A DNA stretch of 64,000 nt from positions 1-64,000 of the forward strand of contig NZ_JAUQSZ010000007.1 of assembly GCF_030580995.1 (NCBI RefSeq), read 5' to 3'. Numbering within the stretch: the first letter of the stretch is position 1; each line of letters starts with the position of its first letter. Origin of the DNA: Sphingomonas immobilis (GTDB lineage: Bacteria; Pseudomonadota; Alphaproteobacteria; Sphingomonadales; Sphingomonadaceae). The position numbers were made by a program, and so were the translations under genes. The notes under the pieces are model-generated. The model worked only from the letters and a program-made list of their open reading frames with translations. It was not told where the DNA came from and did no database searches. Positions 22,941 through 32,812 of the stretch are shown piece after piece.

Positions 22941-24218
22941 ATGACGCAGGGGCAGATGACCATGAGCGCGGCGGATGTGGGAGTGATCGAACATCGCACC
23001 TCCTCGAAGTCCGGCGGAAGCTTCTGGAGCGCGGGGCACCGCCCGACGCTGATCGCGGCGTTTCTCTATTTCGACCTCGCCTTCATGGTTTGGGTGCTGC
23101 TGGGCCCGCTCGCGCCGATCATCTCGAAGGATCTGAGTCTGTCGCCCGCGCAGAAGGGGCTGATGGTCGCCGTGCCGACACTGGCGGGCGCGGTGCTGCG
23201 CATCGTCAACGGGCTGCTGGTCGATCGCATCGGGCCGAAGCGCACGGGCGCGATCGGGCAGATCATCGTCATCGCCGGGCTTTCGACCGCCTGGTTGTTG
23301 GGTGTGGACAGTTTCGCGGGCACGCTGGCGGTCGGCGTGGTGCTGGGCTTTGCCGGCGCGAGCTTCGCGGTCGCGCTGCCGCTCGCCTCCCGCTGGTATC
23401 CGGCGGAGCATCAGGGCAAGGCGATGGGGATCGCCGGCATGGGCAATTCGGGCACGGTGTTCGCTGCCCTGTTCGCACCGCTGCTGGCGAAGGCGTTCGG
23501 CTGGAATGCGGTGTTCGGCCTCGCCGTGATCCCGCTCGCGATCGTGTTCGTCCTGTACGTGGCGATGGCGAAGGACGCGCCGAACCCGCCCGCGCCAAAG
23601 TCCTTCGCGGCGTATCTGAGCGTGCTTCGGCATCAGGACGCATGGTGGTTCATGCTGTTCTACGGCGTCACCTTCGGCGGGTTCGTCGGCCTGTCCTCCA
23701 GCCTGTCGATCTATTTCACGGACAGTTTCGCGATGACGCCGGTGGTCGCGGGCTATTGCACCGCCGCGTGCGTGTTCGCTGGGTCGCTGGTGCGGCCGTT
23801 CGGCGGAGCGGTGGCGGACAGGATCGGCGGCATCAATACGCTGACCTTCGTCTACAGCCTCGCTGCGGTCACGCTGGTGGCGATCAGCCTGGGTACGACA
23901 ATCCTGCCGCTCGCGCTCGGGCTGTTCCTACTGGTGATGGCGACGCTCGGCTTCGGCAACGGCGCGGTCTTTCAACTCGTGCCGCAGCGCTTCGGCAAGG
24001 AAATCGGCGTCATGACCGGGCTGGTCGGTTTCGGCGGCGGAGTCGGGGGCTTCTATCTCGCCTCGTCGCTCGGCCTCGCAAAGCAGCTGACGGGCAAGCC
24101 GCAGATGGGCTTCCTGATCTTTGCGGGGCTGGCGCTGATCGCTCTCGGCGGGTTGACGGTGGTCAAGAAACGCTGGCGCGAGACCTGGGGCACCGCCGGC
24201 ACGGGAGCGCGGATCTGA
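22941..24218 (+). CDS. narK: nitrate/nitrite MFS transporter (NarK/NasA family)
   Basis: A 425-residue inner-membrane transporter with about 12 helices. The two nitrate-signature motifs are present: 'GMGNSGTVFAALFAPLL' (about residue 167, TM5) and 'GFGNGAVFQLVPQRFGKEIG' (about 337, TM11), along with the opening 'LYFDLAFMVWVLLGPLAPII' of this family. Start ATG 22941 follows an 'aaggggatcgggga' ribosome site and lies just after the leader terminator; earlier in-frame codons lie within the hairpin. As first gene of the assimilation operon it would import nitrate. It stops in TGATG with the porin gene. Confidence 0.93.
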   Translation: MTQGQMTMSAADVGVIEHRTSSKSGGSFWSAGHRPTLIAAFLYFDLAFMVWVLLGPLAPIISKDLSLSPAQKGLMVAVPTLAGAVLRIVNGLLVDRIGPKRTGAIGQIIVIAGLSTAWLLGVDSFAGTLAVGVVLGFAGASFAVALPLASRWYPAEHQGKAMGIAGMGNSGTVFAALFAPLLAKAFGWNAVFGLAVIPLAIVFVLYVAMAKDAPNPPAPKSFAAYLSVLRHQDAWWFMLFYGVTFGGFVGLSSSLSIYFTDSFAMTPVVAGYCTAACVFAGSLVRPFGGAVADRIGGINTLTFVYSLAAVTLVAISLGTTILPLALGLFLLVMATLGFGNGAVFQLVPQRFGKEIGVMTGLVGFGGGVGGFYLASSLGLAKQLTGKPQMGFLIFAGLALIALGGLTVVKKRWRETWGTAGTGARI

Positions 24219-25441
24219 TGTGCGGGCTTCCTGTCCTCGTTTTGATTGGGCTCGCGTCGGGATCGGCCGATGCGCCCGTCACCCTCAAGCCGATCATCGA
24301 TGCCCGCCTGCGCTACGAACATGTCGAGCAGGTGCCACTGGCCGCCGATGCCGACGCCCTGACCCTGCGCATCCGCGCCGGGTTCGAGGCGAAGGCGAAG
24401 GACTGGTCGTTCCTCGCGGAAAGCGAAGCACTGCTCGCGATCAACCCGGCCTATAACAGCGGGCTTAACGGCAAGACCACCTACCCGATTGTGCCGGATC
24501 CGCAGAATATCGAGCTCAACCGGTTGCAGCTTCAGTATCGCGGGCTGCCGAATACGGTGATCACGGTCGGGCGGCAGCGCATCAACCTCGACGATCAGCG
24601 TTTCGTCGGCTCGGTAGCGTGGCGACAGAACGAACAGACCTTCGACGCGGCGCGGGTCGAATGGTCGGGCATCGAGCATATCAAGTTCGATCTAACCTAT
24701 GCCGACAATGTCCGCACGATCTGGGGCGCCGATGGCGGCAACGCACTCGGACCGGCACGGTTGGGGGAGATCGGCGGCAACAACGTCCTCGGCAACGTCG
24801 GCTACACGACGAAATACGGCGCGCTCACCGGCTTCGCCTATCTGGTCGACCAGAATGCCGCGCCGGTATTCGCCAACAGCAGCCAGACCTATGGCGGGCG
24901 TTTCGTCGGGGCGTATCCGCTGAGCCCGCACGTGAAGCTGACCTATCTCGCGAGCTACGCCAGCCAGAGCAATTACCGCCGCAATCCGAACCGCTACCAG
25001 GCCAATTACTATGCCGGCGAACTCGGGCTCGCGGTGAATACGCTGACGCTTGGGGGCGGCTATGAGGTGCTGGGCGCGGATACCAAAGGTAATGGGGGCG
25101 TCGCCGTCACCAGCTTCCAGACGCCGCTGGCGACGCTGCACAAGTTCAACGGCTGGGCCGACAAGTTCCTCGTCACGCCAACGAACGGCCTGCGCGACGC
25201 ATACGGCACGATCGGCTACGGCTGGAAGAAGCCGCTCGGGCTCGATGCGATCGCGCTGACGGCGGTCTATCACCGCTTCGACAGCGATCGGCTCGGCCAG
25301 CATTACGGTGACGAGATCGATGCGCAGGCGGTATTCAGGAAGGGCAAATACGCCGCCCTCCTCAAATACGCCGACTACCGCGCCGACGCCTTTGGCACCG
25401 ACACCAAGAAATTCTGGGCATCGCTGGAGTGGTCGATATGA
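24218..25441 (+). CDS. alginate-export-family outer-membrane porin
   Basis: A 407-residue beta-barrel protein with a short signal sequence ('MCGLPVLVLIGLASGSADA'). The body matches the alginate_exp family: 'LKPIIDARLRYEHVEQV', 'TLRIRAGFEAKAKDWSFLAE', 'ITVGRQRINLDDQRFVGS', then alternating aromatic beta strands to 'FWASLEWSI'. It overlaps the transporter stop by one base and the nirB start by four, so it is a true member of the nitrate operon. An outer-membrane channel for nitrate or nitrite is the likely role here rather than alginate export. Confidence 0.85.
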   Translation: MCGLPVLVLIGLASGSADAPVTLKPIIDARLRYEHVEQVPLAADADALTLRIRAGFEAKAKDWSFLAESEALLAINPAYNSGLNGKTTYPIVPDPQNIELNRLQLQYRGLPNTVITVGRQRINLDDQRFVGSVAWRQNEQTFDAARVEWSGIEHIKFDLTYADNVRTIWGADGGNALGPARLGEIGGNNVLGNVGYTTKYGALTGFAYLVDQNAAPVFANSSQTYGGRFVGAYPLSPHVKLTYLASYASQSNYRRNPNRYQANYYAGELGLAVNTLTLGGGYEVLGADTKGNGGVAVTSFQTPLATLHKFNGWADKFLVTPTNGLRDAYGTIGYGWKKPLGLDAIALTAVYHRFDSDRLGQHYGDEIDAQAVFRKGKYAALLKYADYRADAFGTDTKKFWASLEWSI

Positions 25442-27897
25442 GCGAGATGAAGCCGCACCTTATCGTCGTTGGCAACGGCATGGCCGGGTGCCGCGCGATC
25501 GAGGAGATTCTCGCGCGCGATGCGACCCGCTACCGCATCACCGTCTTCGGCGCCGAGCCGCGGGTGAATTACAACCGCATCATGCTCTCCCCGCTGCTGG
25601 CCGGGGACAAGACTTTCGAGGACATCGTTATCAACGATGCCGCCTGGTACGCGGACAACGCTATAGATCTCGTCGCGGGTGACGCCGTGGTGGCGATCGA
25701 CCGCGCGGCGCGCACCGTCACGGCGCGATCGGGCCGGGTCGAGACCTATGACAAGTTGCTGCTCGCGACCGGTTCCGACCCGTTCATCATCCCGGTGCCG
25801 GGGCATGACCTGTCGGGCGTCGTAACCTTCCGCGACATGGACGACATCGGCGCGATGCTGCGCGCGGCCGCCGCCGGCGGGGATGCGGTCGTGATCGGCG
25901 GCGGGTTGCTCGGGTTGGAGGCGGCGCACGGCCTGTCGCTGCGCGGCATGAAAGTGACGGTACTGCACATCATGCCGACGCTGATGGAGCGCCAACTCGA
26001 CGAAGCGGCGGCGTGGCTGCTCAAGGAGGAGCTCGAACGGCGCGGCCAGACGATCCTGACCGGGGCCGACACCGCCGAAATCTACGGCCAGGGCAAGGTC
26101 GAGGGCGTGCGGCTGAAGGACGGGCGCGCAATCCCGGCGAGCCTTGTCGTGATGGCGGTCGGCATCCGCCCCAACGTGAAGCTGGCACGCGAGGCGGGGC
26201 TGGCGATCGGGCGCGGCATTCACGTCGATGATCATCTCGTCACGTCGGATGCGGACGTACTCGCCGTCGGCGAGTGTGTTGAACACAACGGCCTCATTTA
26301 TGGTCTCGTCGCGCCCTTGTGGGAGATGTGTCGCAGCCTCGCCGACGGGCTGGTCGCGACGCCGAGTGGCTACACCGGCTCGGTCACCTCCACCAAACTG
26401 AAAGTCTCGGGGATCGACGTCTTTTCGGCCGGCAATTTTGCGGGAGGAGAGGGCTGCGAGGATATCGTCATGCGCGACGCTGCGCGCGGCGTGTACAAGC
26501 GCGTCATCGTCAAGAACGATCGCCTTGTCGGTGCGGTGCTCTACGGCGATACGCAGGACGGGAACTGGTATTTCGATCTGTTGAAGAAGCAGGACGACGT
26601 TTCCGAAATTCGCGACGCGTTGATCTTCGGCCAGGCTTTCGCGGCGGGAGGAGGAGCCGATGCAAACCCTAACGCGGCAGTCGCGGCATTATCGCTCGAT
26701 GCGGAAATCTGCGGCTGCAACGGCGTCTCCAAGGGCAAGGTGGTCGCGGCGATCGAAGGCGGAGCCTGCACGCTCGACGCGGTGCGCGCCTGCACGAAGG
26801 CGTCCGCCTCGTGCGGCTCTTGCACAGGTTTGGTCGAAGGGCTGCTCGCGGTAACGCTCGGCGACGCCTTCGAGGGCGAACGCGCCGCGCCGGCCGTCTG
26901 CAAATGCACCAGCTTCACGCATGAGGACGTGCGCCGCCTGATCCTCGAAAAGCAGCTCAAGGCTATCCCGCAGGTGATGCAGGAACTGCACTGGACCACG
27001 CCCGACGGCTGTTCCTCGTGCCGCCCTGCGCTGAACTATTATCTTCTCTGCGCCTGGCCGGGCGAGTTCGTCGATGACAACCAGTCGCGCTTCGTCAATG
27101 AACGGATGCACGCCAACATCCAGAAGGATGGCACCTATTCGGTCGTGCCGCGCATGTGGGGCGGCGTCACCACCCCGCAGGAATTGCGCGCGATCGCCGA
27201 TGTCGCCGAGAAGTATCAGGCGCGCATGGTCAAGGTGACCGGGGGGCAGCGGCTCGACATCTTCGGCATCAAGAAGGAGGATCTGCCCGCCGTATGGGCC
27301 GATCTCAATGCCGCCGGCATGGTCAGCGGCCATGCCTATGCCAAGGCGCTGCGCACGGTGAAGACCTGCGTCGGCTCCGAATGGTGCCGCTTCGGGACGC
27401 AGGATTCGACCGGGCTCGGCATCAAGACCGAGCAGATGACCTGGGGCAGCTTCATGCCGCACAAGTTCAAGATCGCGGTGTCGGGCTGTCCGCGCAATTG
27501 CGCCGAGGCGACGATCAAGGATTTCGGCGTGATCTGCGTCGACAGCGGCTTCGAGCTGTCGATCGGCGGCAATGGCGGCATCAAGCTGCGCGGCACCGAT
27601 TTCCTGTGCAAGGTCGCCACCGAGCAGGAAGCGCTCGATTATTGCGCAGCCTTCATCCAGCTTTACCGTGAAGAGGCGCGCTATCTCGACCGTACCGCGC
27701 CCTGGGTCGAACGGGTCGGGCTCGATTACATCAAACAACGCATCGTCGAGGATGCGGCCGGGCGCGAGGCTTTGCGCGCGCGCTTTCTCTATTCGCAAAG
27801 CTTCATGCAGGACGATCCCTGGGCGAAGCGCGCCGCTGGGGAGGACTGGAAGCTGCATCGGCATCTCGCCGAGATCCGCCCGCTGGTGGCGGCATGA
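25438..27897 (+). CDS. nirB: NAD(P)H-dependent nitrite reductase, large subunit
   Basis: An 819-residue cytoplasmic enzyme reducing nitrite to ammonium with six electrons from NAD(P)H. Domains in order: FAD site 'LIVVGNGMAGCRAIEEIL', NAD site 'DAVVIGGGLLGLEAAHGL' (about 152), a BFD-like [2Fe-2S] domain 'CGCNGVSKGKVVAAIEGGA', 'SCGSCTGLVEG', a second BFD-like cysteine set ('CKCTSFTHEDVRRLI', 'CSSCRPALNYY'), then the siroheme/[4Fe-4S] domain with 'TCVGSEWCRFGTQ' (about 641) and 'SGCPRNCAEA' (about 681), whose four cysteines hold cluster and siroheme. ATG 25438 overlaps the porin stop. Length is normal for the family. Confidence 0.96.
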   Translation: MSEMKPHLIVVGNGMAGCRAIEEILARDATRYRITVFGAEPRVNYNRIMLSPLLAGDKTFEDIVINDAAWYADNAIDLVAGDAVVAIDRAARTVTARSGRVETYDKLLLATGSDPFIIPVPGHDLSGVVTFRDMDDIGAMLRAAAAGGDAVVIGGGLLGLEAAHGLSLRGMKVTVLHIMPTLMERQLDEAAAWLLKEELERRGQTILTGADTAEIYGQGKVEGVRLKDGRAIPASLVVMAVGIRPNVKLAREAGLAIGRGIHVDDHLVTSDADVLAVGECVEHNGLIYGLVAPLWEMCRSLADGLVATPSGYTGSVTSTKLKVSGIDVFSAGNFAGGEGCEDIVMRDAARGVYKRVIVKNDRLVGAVLYGDTQDGNWYFDLLKKQDDVSEIRDALIFGQAFAAGGGADANPNAAVAALSLDAEICGCNGVSKGKVVAAIEGGACTLDAVRACTKASASCGSCTGLVEGLLAVTLGDAFEGERAAPAVCKCTSFTHEDVRRLILEKQLKAIPQVMQELHWTTPDGCSSCRPALNYYLLCAWPGEFVDDNQSRFVNERMHANIQKDGTYSVVPRMWGGVTTPQELRAIADVAEKYQARMVKVTGGQRLDIFGIKKEDLPAVWADLNAAGMVSGHAYAKALRTVKTCVGSEWCRFGTQDSTGLGIKTEQMTWGSFMPHKFKIAVSGCPRNCAEATIKDFGVICVDSGFELSIGGNGGIKLRGTDFLCKVATEQEALDYCAAFIQLYREEARYLDRTAPWVERVGLDYIKQRIVEDAAGREALRARFLYSQSFMQDDPWAKRAAGEDWKLHRHLAEIRPLVAA

Positions 27898-28238
27898 GCG
27901 CGGTCGGCGAATGGCTCGATATCGGGCCGGTCGATCAGCTCCCCGCACTCGGTGCGCGGACGCTGCCGGTGCGTGGCGGGCGCGAGATCGCGATCTTCCA
28001 CACGGCGAATGGCGAAGTCTATGCGCTGGCCAACCAGTGTCCGCACAAGGCGGGGCCGCTCAGCCAGGGCATCGTACACGACACGACGGTGACGTGCCCG
28101 TTGCACAATTGGCGTATCTCGCTGGTGACGGGTGAAGCCTTGGGGGAGGACAAGGGCTGCGTGCCGGTCATCCCGGTCAAGATCGACGGCGGCCGCATAC
28201 TCATTGGCCGCGCGGCCGCGCTCGAAGGGGTGGCGTGA
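27894..28238 (+). CDS. nirD: nitrite reductase small subunit, Rieske-type
   Basis: A 114-residue NirD. The Rieske motifs are intact: 'QCPHKAGPLSQG' (Cys-x-His) and 'TCPLHNWRISL' (Cys-x2-His). Many NirD proteins lack these ligands, so this one belongs to the cluster-bearing form. It partners NirB in the assimilatory nitrite reductase. The ATGA overlap with nirB and GTGA overlap with the nitrate reductase show tight translational coupling. Confidence 0.93.
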   Translation: MSAVGEWLDIGPVDQLPALGARTLPVRGGREIAIFHTANGEVYALANQCPHKAGPLSQGIVHDTTVTCPLHNWRISLVTGEALGEDKGCVPVIPVKIDGGRILIGRAAALEGVA

Positions 28239-30823
28239 GCGGGGTCAGGACAACCTGCCCGTATTGCGGCGTGGGCTGCGGCGTGATCGCCACGCCGACC
28301 GGAGAACGTACTGCCGCGATCAAAGGCGACGCGGATCATCCGGCCAATCGGGGCAAGCTCTGTTCGAAGGGCACGCACCTCGGCGAAACGATCGGGCTGG
28401 AGGGACGGCTGCTTCACCCGATGATCGGCGCGAAACGGGCGAGCTGGGACGAGGCGCTGGATCTCATCGCCGCGCGCTTCTCGGCGGCGATTGCCGAACA
28501 TGGGCCGGACAGTGTCGCCTTCTACGCCTCCGGCCAGATGCTGAGCGAAGACTATTACGTTGCCAACAAGCTGATGAAGGGTTTCATCGGCACCGGCAAC
28601 ATCGACACCAATTCGCGGCTTTGCATGTCGAGCGCGGTGGCGGCGCACGTACGCGCCTTCGGCGAGGACGTGGTGCCGTGCAGCTATGACGATCTCGACG
28701 CGGCCGACCTGATCATCCTCGTCGGATCGAACACCGCCTGGTGTCATCCGGTGATCTGGCAACGGATCGAGGCGGCTCGCAAGGCACGCGGCACCAAGCT
28801 GGTCGTGATCGATCCGCGGCGGACCGAGACGGCTGAATGCGCCGACCTGCACCTCGCCATCGCGCCCGACACCGATGTTGCGCTGTTCACGGGGCTTCTC
28901 GCGGAGGCACAGAGGCGGTGGCAGCTCGACGGGCGGTATCTGGCGGAATGCGTGTCTGTGCCGGCTGGTTTCTGGAAGGATTTGCCGAAGCTCGATGTGG
29001 CCCGCATCTGCGATATCGCACCGGAAGATTTGCGGGCCTTCTACGACCTGTTCGTCGCGCATCCACGCACCGTCACCCTTTTCAGCCAGGGCGTGAACCA
29101 GTCCGTGCGCGGCACCGACAAGGGCAATGCCGTCATCAACCTGCATCTCGCGACCGGGCGGATCGGCAAGCCCGGCGCGGGGCCGTTCAGCATCACCGGC
29201 CAGCCCAATGCGATGGGCGGGCGCGAGGTCGGCGGGCTCGCCTCGACGCTCGCGGCGCACATGGGCTTTAGCGATGCCGAGCGCGACCGGGCGCAGCGCT
29301 TCTGGCGCTCCCCGACAATCTGCGCGGGACCAGGGCTCAAAGCGGTCGATCTTTTCAACGCGATGGCGCGGGGCAAGATCAAGGCCGTGTGGATCATGGC
29401 GACCAATCCGGCGGTTTCCATGCCTGATGCGCGCATGGCGCGGGTGGCGCTTGCCAATTGCCCGTTCGTAGTGGTGTCCGATTGCATCGCCGAAACCGAC
29501 ACGTCTCTTTACGCGCAGGTGAAGTTGCCTGCGCTCGGCTGGGGCGAGAAGGACGGCACCGTCACCAATTCCGAGCGGCGGGTTTCGCGCCAGCGGCCAT
29601 TCCTCGCACCGCCCGGCGAAACGCGGGCCGACTGGTGGGCGGTGGCCGAAGTCGGGCGCCGGATGGGGTTCGCGAACGGCTTCGACTTTGCAGGTCCGGC
29701 GTCCATATTCCGCGAGTTCGCGGCGCAGACCGGATTCGAAAACGAGGGAAGCCGCGCGCTCGATCTTTCCGACAAGGCCGGGCTTGGCGATGCGGACTAT
29801 GACGCTATGGCGCCTTTCCAATGGGGCGGAGTGTCGCCTTTCGCGGAGCGGCGCTATCCGACTTCGGACGGGCGCGCGCGGCTTGTGCCGATTGCCTTCA
29901 GCCCGCGCGACGATGGCGGCCGTGACACGCGGCTGCGGCTCAACACCGGCCGTTACCGTGACCAGTGGCACACAATGACGCGCACCGGCCTCTCGCCGAC
30001 GCTATCGCAACATCGGCGTGAGCCTTTGGTCGAGATACATCCCGATACGGCGCGCTCCTACGGCCTGAACGACGGCGGCCTGGCGCGCGTAACGACGGCG
30101 CAGGGAAACAGCATTTTCCGCGTCGCGATCACATCGTCGATGCGGCGGCGCGAAGTGTTCGTGCCGATCCACTGGACCGACAAGACCAGTGGTGCCGGGC
30201 GCACCGGGTTACTGCCGGGCGACGATCGCGATCCCATTTCGGGCCAGCCCGGGTTCAAGAACACCCCCGCGACGATCGCGCCTTTCAAGCCGGAATGGTC
30301 GGGTTTCCTCATAACCCGCGACCGGCCGGTCGCGCCGGATTGTGCGTATTGGACACTGGTGCGAACCGCGCATGGCTGGCTGACGGAGATCGCCGGCAAG
30401 GGCGACCCGGCGATGCTCCGGGCGTTGCTGCCGACAGGTGAGCGCGCGGAAATGATCGACGCGCGGCGCGGCGTTGTGCGCGCGGCGGTTGCGGTGGACG
30501 GCATCATGCACGGTGCGCTGTTCGTGTCGCGTATCGGCGATCTTCCGCCGCGCGAGTGGCTTATCGCCCAGTTCGGCGCGACGGACACGCCCACCATGGA
30601 AATGCTCGCCGGGCGTCCTGCCAAACCCGCGCCAGATCGCGGGCCGATCATTTGTGTCTGCTTCGACGTCGGCATGAAGACCATCATCGCCGCGATCGCC
30701 GAACGTAGCCTGATGACGGTGGAGGCGGTCGGCGCCGCGATCAACGCCGGCACCAATTGCGGTTCATGCCGCCCCGCTATCGCCAAGCTTCTCCCCGCAT
30801 CGAAGGATAGCGCGCATGCCTGA
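28235..30823 (+). CDS. nasA: assimilatory nitrate reductase, catalytic subunit (molybdopterin)
   Basis: An 862-residue molybdoenzyme of the DMSO-reductase family reducing nitrate to nitrite in the cytoplasm. Near the N-terminus 'CPYCGVGCGV' plus 'KLCSKG' binds a [4Fe-4S] cluster. 'GTGNIDTNSRLCMSSAV' and 'VSVGSNTAW'-like sequence line the bis-MGD site, and 'DRYRDQWHTMTRTG'-type sequence starts the C-terminal MopB domain. At about residue 805 a BFD-like domain follows ('CVCFDVG', 'TNCGSCRPAIAKLL'), which probably receives electrons. No Tat signal is present, as expected for the assimilatory enzyme. GTG start 28235 overlaps nirD by four bases. The flavoprotein partner used by some species is not in the cluster. 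Confidence 0.95.
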   Translation: MSGVRTTCPYCGVGCGVIATPTGERTAAIKGDADHPANRGKLCSKGTHLGETIGLEGRLLHPMIGAKRASWDEALDLIAARFSAAIAEHGPDSVAFYASGQMLSEDYYVANKLMKGFIGTGNIDTNSRLCMSSAVAAHVRAFGEDVVPCSYDDLDAADLIILVGSNTAWCHPVIWQRIEAARKARGTKLVVIDPRRTETAECADLHLAIAPDTDVALFTGLLAEAQRRWQLDGRYLAECVSVPAGFWKDLPKLDVARICDIAPEDLRAFYDLFVAHPRTVTLFSQGVNQSVRGTDKGNAVINLHLATGRIGKPGAGPFSITGQPNAMGGREVGGLASTLAAHMGFSDAERDRAQRFWRSPTICAGPGLKAVDLFNAMARGKIKAVWIMATNPAVSMPDARMARVALANCPFVVVSDCIAETDTSLYAQVKLPALGWGEKDGTVTNSERRVSRQRPFLAPPGETRADWWAVAEVGRRMGFANGFDFAGPASIFREFAAQTGFENEGSRALDLSDKAGLGDADYDAMAPFQWGGVSPFAERRYPTSDGRARLVPIAFSPRDDGGRDTRLRLNTGRYRDQWHTMTRTGLSPTLSQHRREPLVEIHPDTARSYGLNDGGLARVTTAQGNSIFRVAITSSMRRREVFVPIHWTDKTSGAGRTGLLPGDDRDPISGQPGFKNTPATIAPFKPEWSGFLITRDRPVAPDCAYWTLVRTAHGWLTEIAGKGDPAMLRALLPTGERAEMIDARRGVVRAAVAVDGIMHGALFVSRIGDLPPREWLIAQFGATDTPTMEMLAGRPAKPAPDRGPIICVCFDVGMKTIIAAIAERSLMTVEAVGAAINAGTNCGSCRPAIAKLLPASKDSAHA

Positions 30824-31586
30824 TCTGATTTCTCCCGGAGAGGTCTGGCTGGTCGGCGCAGGCCCTGGCGATCCCGATTTGCTGACACGCAAGGCTGATG
30901 CGCTGATCCGCGCCGCCAGCGTCGTCTTTTACGATGCGCTGATCGGGGCTGGCATTCTCGATCTGGTGCCGAGATCGACGCGGCTGGTGCCGGTCGGAAA
31001 GCGCTCTGGTCGCCATGCGACACGACAGGACGAAATCAACACCTTGCTTGTGGAAGCGGCGTTGTCCGGCGAACGCGTGGTTCGACTGAAGGGGGGCGAC
31101 CCGTCGATCTTCGGCCGTTCGACGGAGGAGATGGATGCGCTCGCGTCGGCGGGTATACGCGCCCGCATTTGTCCCGGCGTCACCGCTGCGAGCGCGGCTG
31201 CTGCGAGTGCTGGCATCTCGCTCACGCTACGCGGCAAGGCGCGGCAGGTGCGCTTTGTGACTACGCAGGCGCAGGCCGGCGCGAAAGCCGCGATCGACTG
31301 GCCGGCACTCGCGGACCCGGCGGCGACGCTTGCGCTGTATATGGGGCGTGACGCCGCACCGGAAATCCGTCGTCGACTCATCGAGCATGGCCTCCCCGGC
31401 GACACGCCGGTGCTGGTCGCAAGCGACATAAGCCTGCCGACCGAACGGCTCGCTCATACCCGGCTCGACTTGCTGCCGCTCGCTGTGGATGCTACCGCCG
31501 GTAGCGGGCCCGCGCTTATCCTCGTCGGTGAAGCGGTGCGGGCACGTGGTGTCGCGGTGCATGCGGAGGCGCTTGCCAATGGCTAA
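30816..31586 (+). CDS. cobA: uroporphyrinogen-III C-methyltransferase
   Basis: A 256-residue SAM-dependent methyltransferase making precorrin-2 from uroporphyrinogen III, the first step towards siroheme for NirB. Motifs: 'VWLVGAGPGDPDLLTRKA', 'VFYDALIG', 'RVVRLKGGDPSIFGR' and 'CPGVTAASAAAASAGISLT'. It is the single-domain form without the CysG dehydrogenase/chelatase half, so those steps must be encoded elsewhere. It starts eight bases inside the nitrate reductase gene and overlaps moeA by eight bases. Confidence 0.93.
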   Translation: MPDLISPGEVWLVGAGPGDPDLLTRKADALIRAASVVFYDALIGAGILDLVPRSTRLVPVGKRSGRHATRQDEINTLLVEAALSGERVVRLKGGDPSIFGRSTEEMDALASAGIRARICPGVTAASAAAASAGISLTLRGKARQVRFVTTQAQAGAKAAIDWPALADPAATLALYMGRDAAPEIRRRLIEHGLPGDTPVLVASDISLPTERLAHTRLDLLPLAVDATAGSGPALILVGEAVRARGVAVHAEALANG

Positions 31587-32811
31587 CCTCGCCTTCTCGC
31601 TAACTCCGGTTTGTCACGCCGCGCTCGATTTCGATGCGGCGTTGGCGCTCATGGAGAAGACGGCGACACCGATCGGCATCGAACGAATACCGCTCGCCGT
31701 GGCGGCGGGCCGGGTTCTCGCTGAACCCGTAGTGGCGATGTACGAGGCGCCACCTGTCGATGTCTCCGCTATGGATGGTTACGCAGTTTGCGCGCCTGAT
31801 TCCCCCGGCGCCGCGGGTACGTTGCAGGTTGTCGGCCAATCTTTCCCCGGCAATCCGTGCGACCGTGCTGTCGGCACCGGACAAGCCGTCCGGATCTTCA
31901 CCGGCGCACCGATGCCTGCCGGGGCTGATCGCGTAGTTGTCCAGGAAGATGTCGCGCGCCATGACGATACGATCGTCTGCGCCGCTTTGCCGCATGTCGG
32001 GCGACACGTCCGCTGCCGTGGGTCCGACTTTGCCGCCGGCGATATCCTTCTGTCCGCCGGGCGTCTGCTCGATCCGCGCGCGATGGTCGCCGCCGCGGCA
32101 GCCGGCGTCGGTCATGTCGTTGTTGCACGCCGGCCGCGCGTGACGATCATAGCGAGTGGCGATGAATTGTCGGCACCTGGTACGACGACGAACCTGGTGC
32201 ATAATATCCCCGACAGCGTTTCGCTCGCGGTCGGCGCGATGGCGTCCGCTTGGGGTGGAGATATTGTTTCGATGGCGATCGTGCCTGACAGGCCGGAAGC
32301 GATCCGGCAGCGTCTGGGCGAGGCGATCGCCGTCTCGGACGTCGTCGTCATTGTCGGCGGCGCATCGACCGGAGACCGCGACTTCTCACGCGATGTCGCC
32401 TGGTCGCTTGGCATATCGCAGACCTTCGCAAAGGTCGCGATGAAGCCCGGGAAGCCGGTGTGGCATGGTCACTCTTCAGGCGGGCATGTGCTTGGACTGC
32501 CCGGCAACCCGACCGCCGCACTCACCACGGCGCGTCTGTTCCTTGCGCCTCTTCTCTGCCTTTTGACGGGGCGGGCGATGCGCGACGCATTGCGTTGGCG
32601 GACCGCTCCGCTCCGTGCGCCTGCGCAGAACAACGACGATGCGCGAGAAACCTTTCTCTGCGGGGACTGGGATGGTGAAAGCGTGCGCCTGATCGAGCGG
32701 CAATCGGCTTCCGCCCAGGCGCGGCTGGCCGAGGCGAACGTGATTGTCCGAAGCGCGGCCTCGGCTCCCGCAGCGCCAGAGGGTGCGCCCGTCACGATCC
32801 TGGATTTCTAG
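31579..32811 (+). CDS. moeA: molybdopterin molybdenumtransferase
   Basis: A 410-residue MoeA, inserting molybdate into adenylylated molybdopterin to make the cofactor of the nitrate reductase. Recognisable parts: 'VDVSAMDGYAV', 'TGAPMPAGADRVVVQED', 'GSDFAAGDILL', 'IIASGDELSAPG', 'GGASTGDRDF', 'KVAMKPGKPVWHG' and 'GLPGNPTAAL'. Start ATG 31579 overlaps the cobA stop. A nitrate-operon copy of moeA suggests cofactor supply is scaled with enzyme production; whether another moeA exists cannot be seen here. Confidence 0.93.
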   Translation: MANLAFSLTPVCHAALDFDAALALMEKTATPIGIERIPLAVAAGRVLAEPVVAMYEAPPVDVSAMDGYAVCAPDSPGAAGTLQVVGQSFPGNPCDRAVGTGQAVRIFTGAPMPAGADRVVVQEDVARHDDTIVCAALPHVGRHVRCRGSDFAAGDILLSAGRLLDPRAMVAAAAAGVGHVVVARRPRVTIIASGDELSAPGTTTNLVHNIPDSVSLAVGAMASAWGGDIVSMAIVPDRPEAIRQRLGEAIAVSDVVVIVGGASTGDRDFSRDVAWSLGISQTFAKVAMKPGKPVWHGHSSGGHVLGLPGNPTAALTTARLFLAPLLCLLTGRAMRDALRWRTAPLRAPAQNNDDARETFLCGDWDGESVRLIERQSASAQARLAEANVIVRSAASAPAAPEGAPVTILDF

Positions 32812-32812
32812 A

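Noticed and set aside
22805..24217. Extension of the porin frame back through the nitrate transporter
   Set aside because: It is a different frame of the transporter gene; the porin signal peptide starts at 24218.
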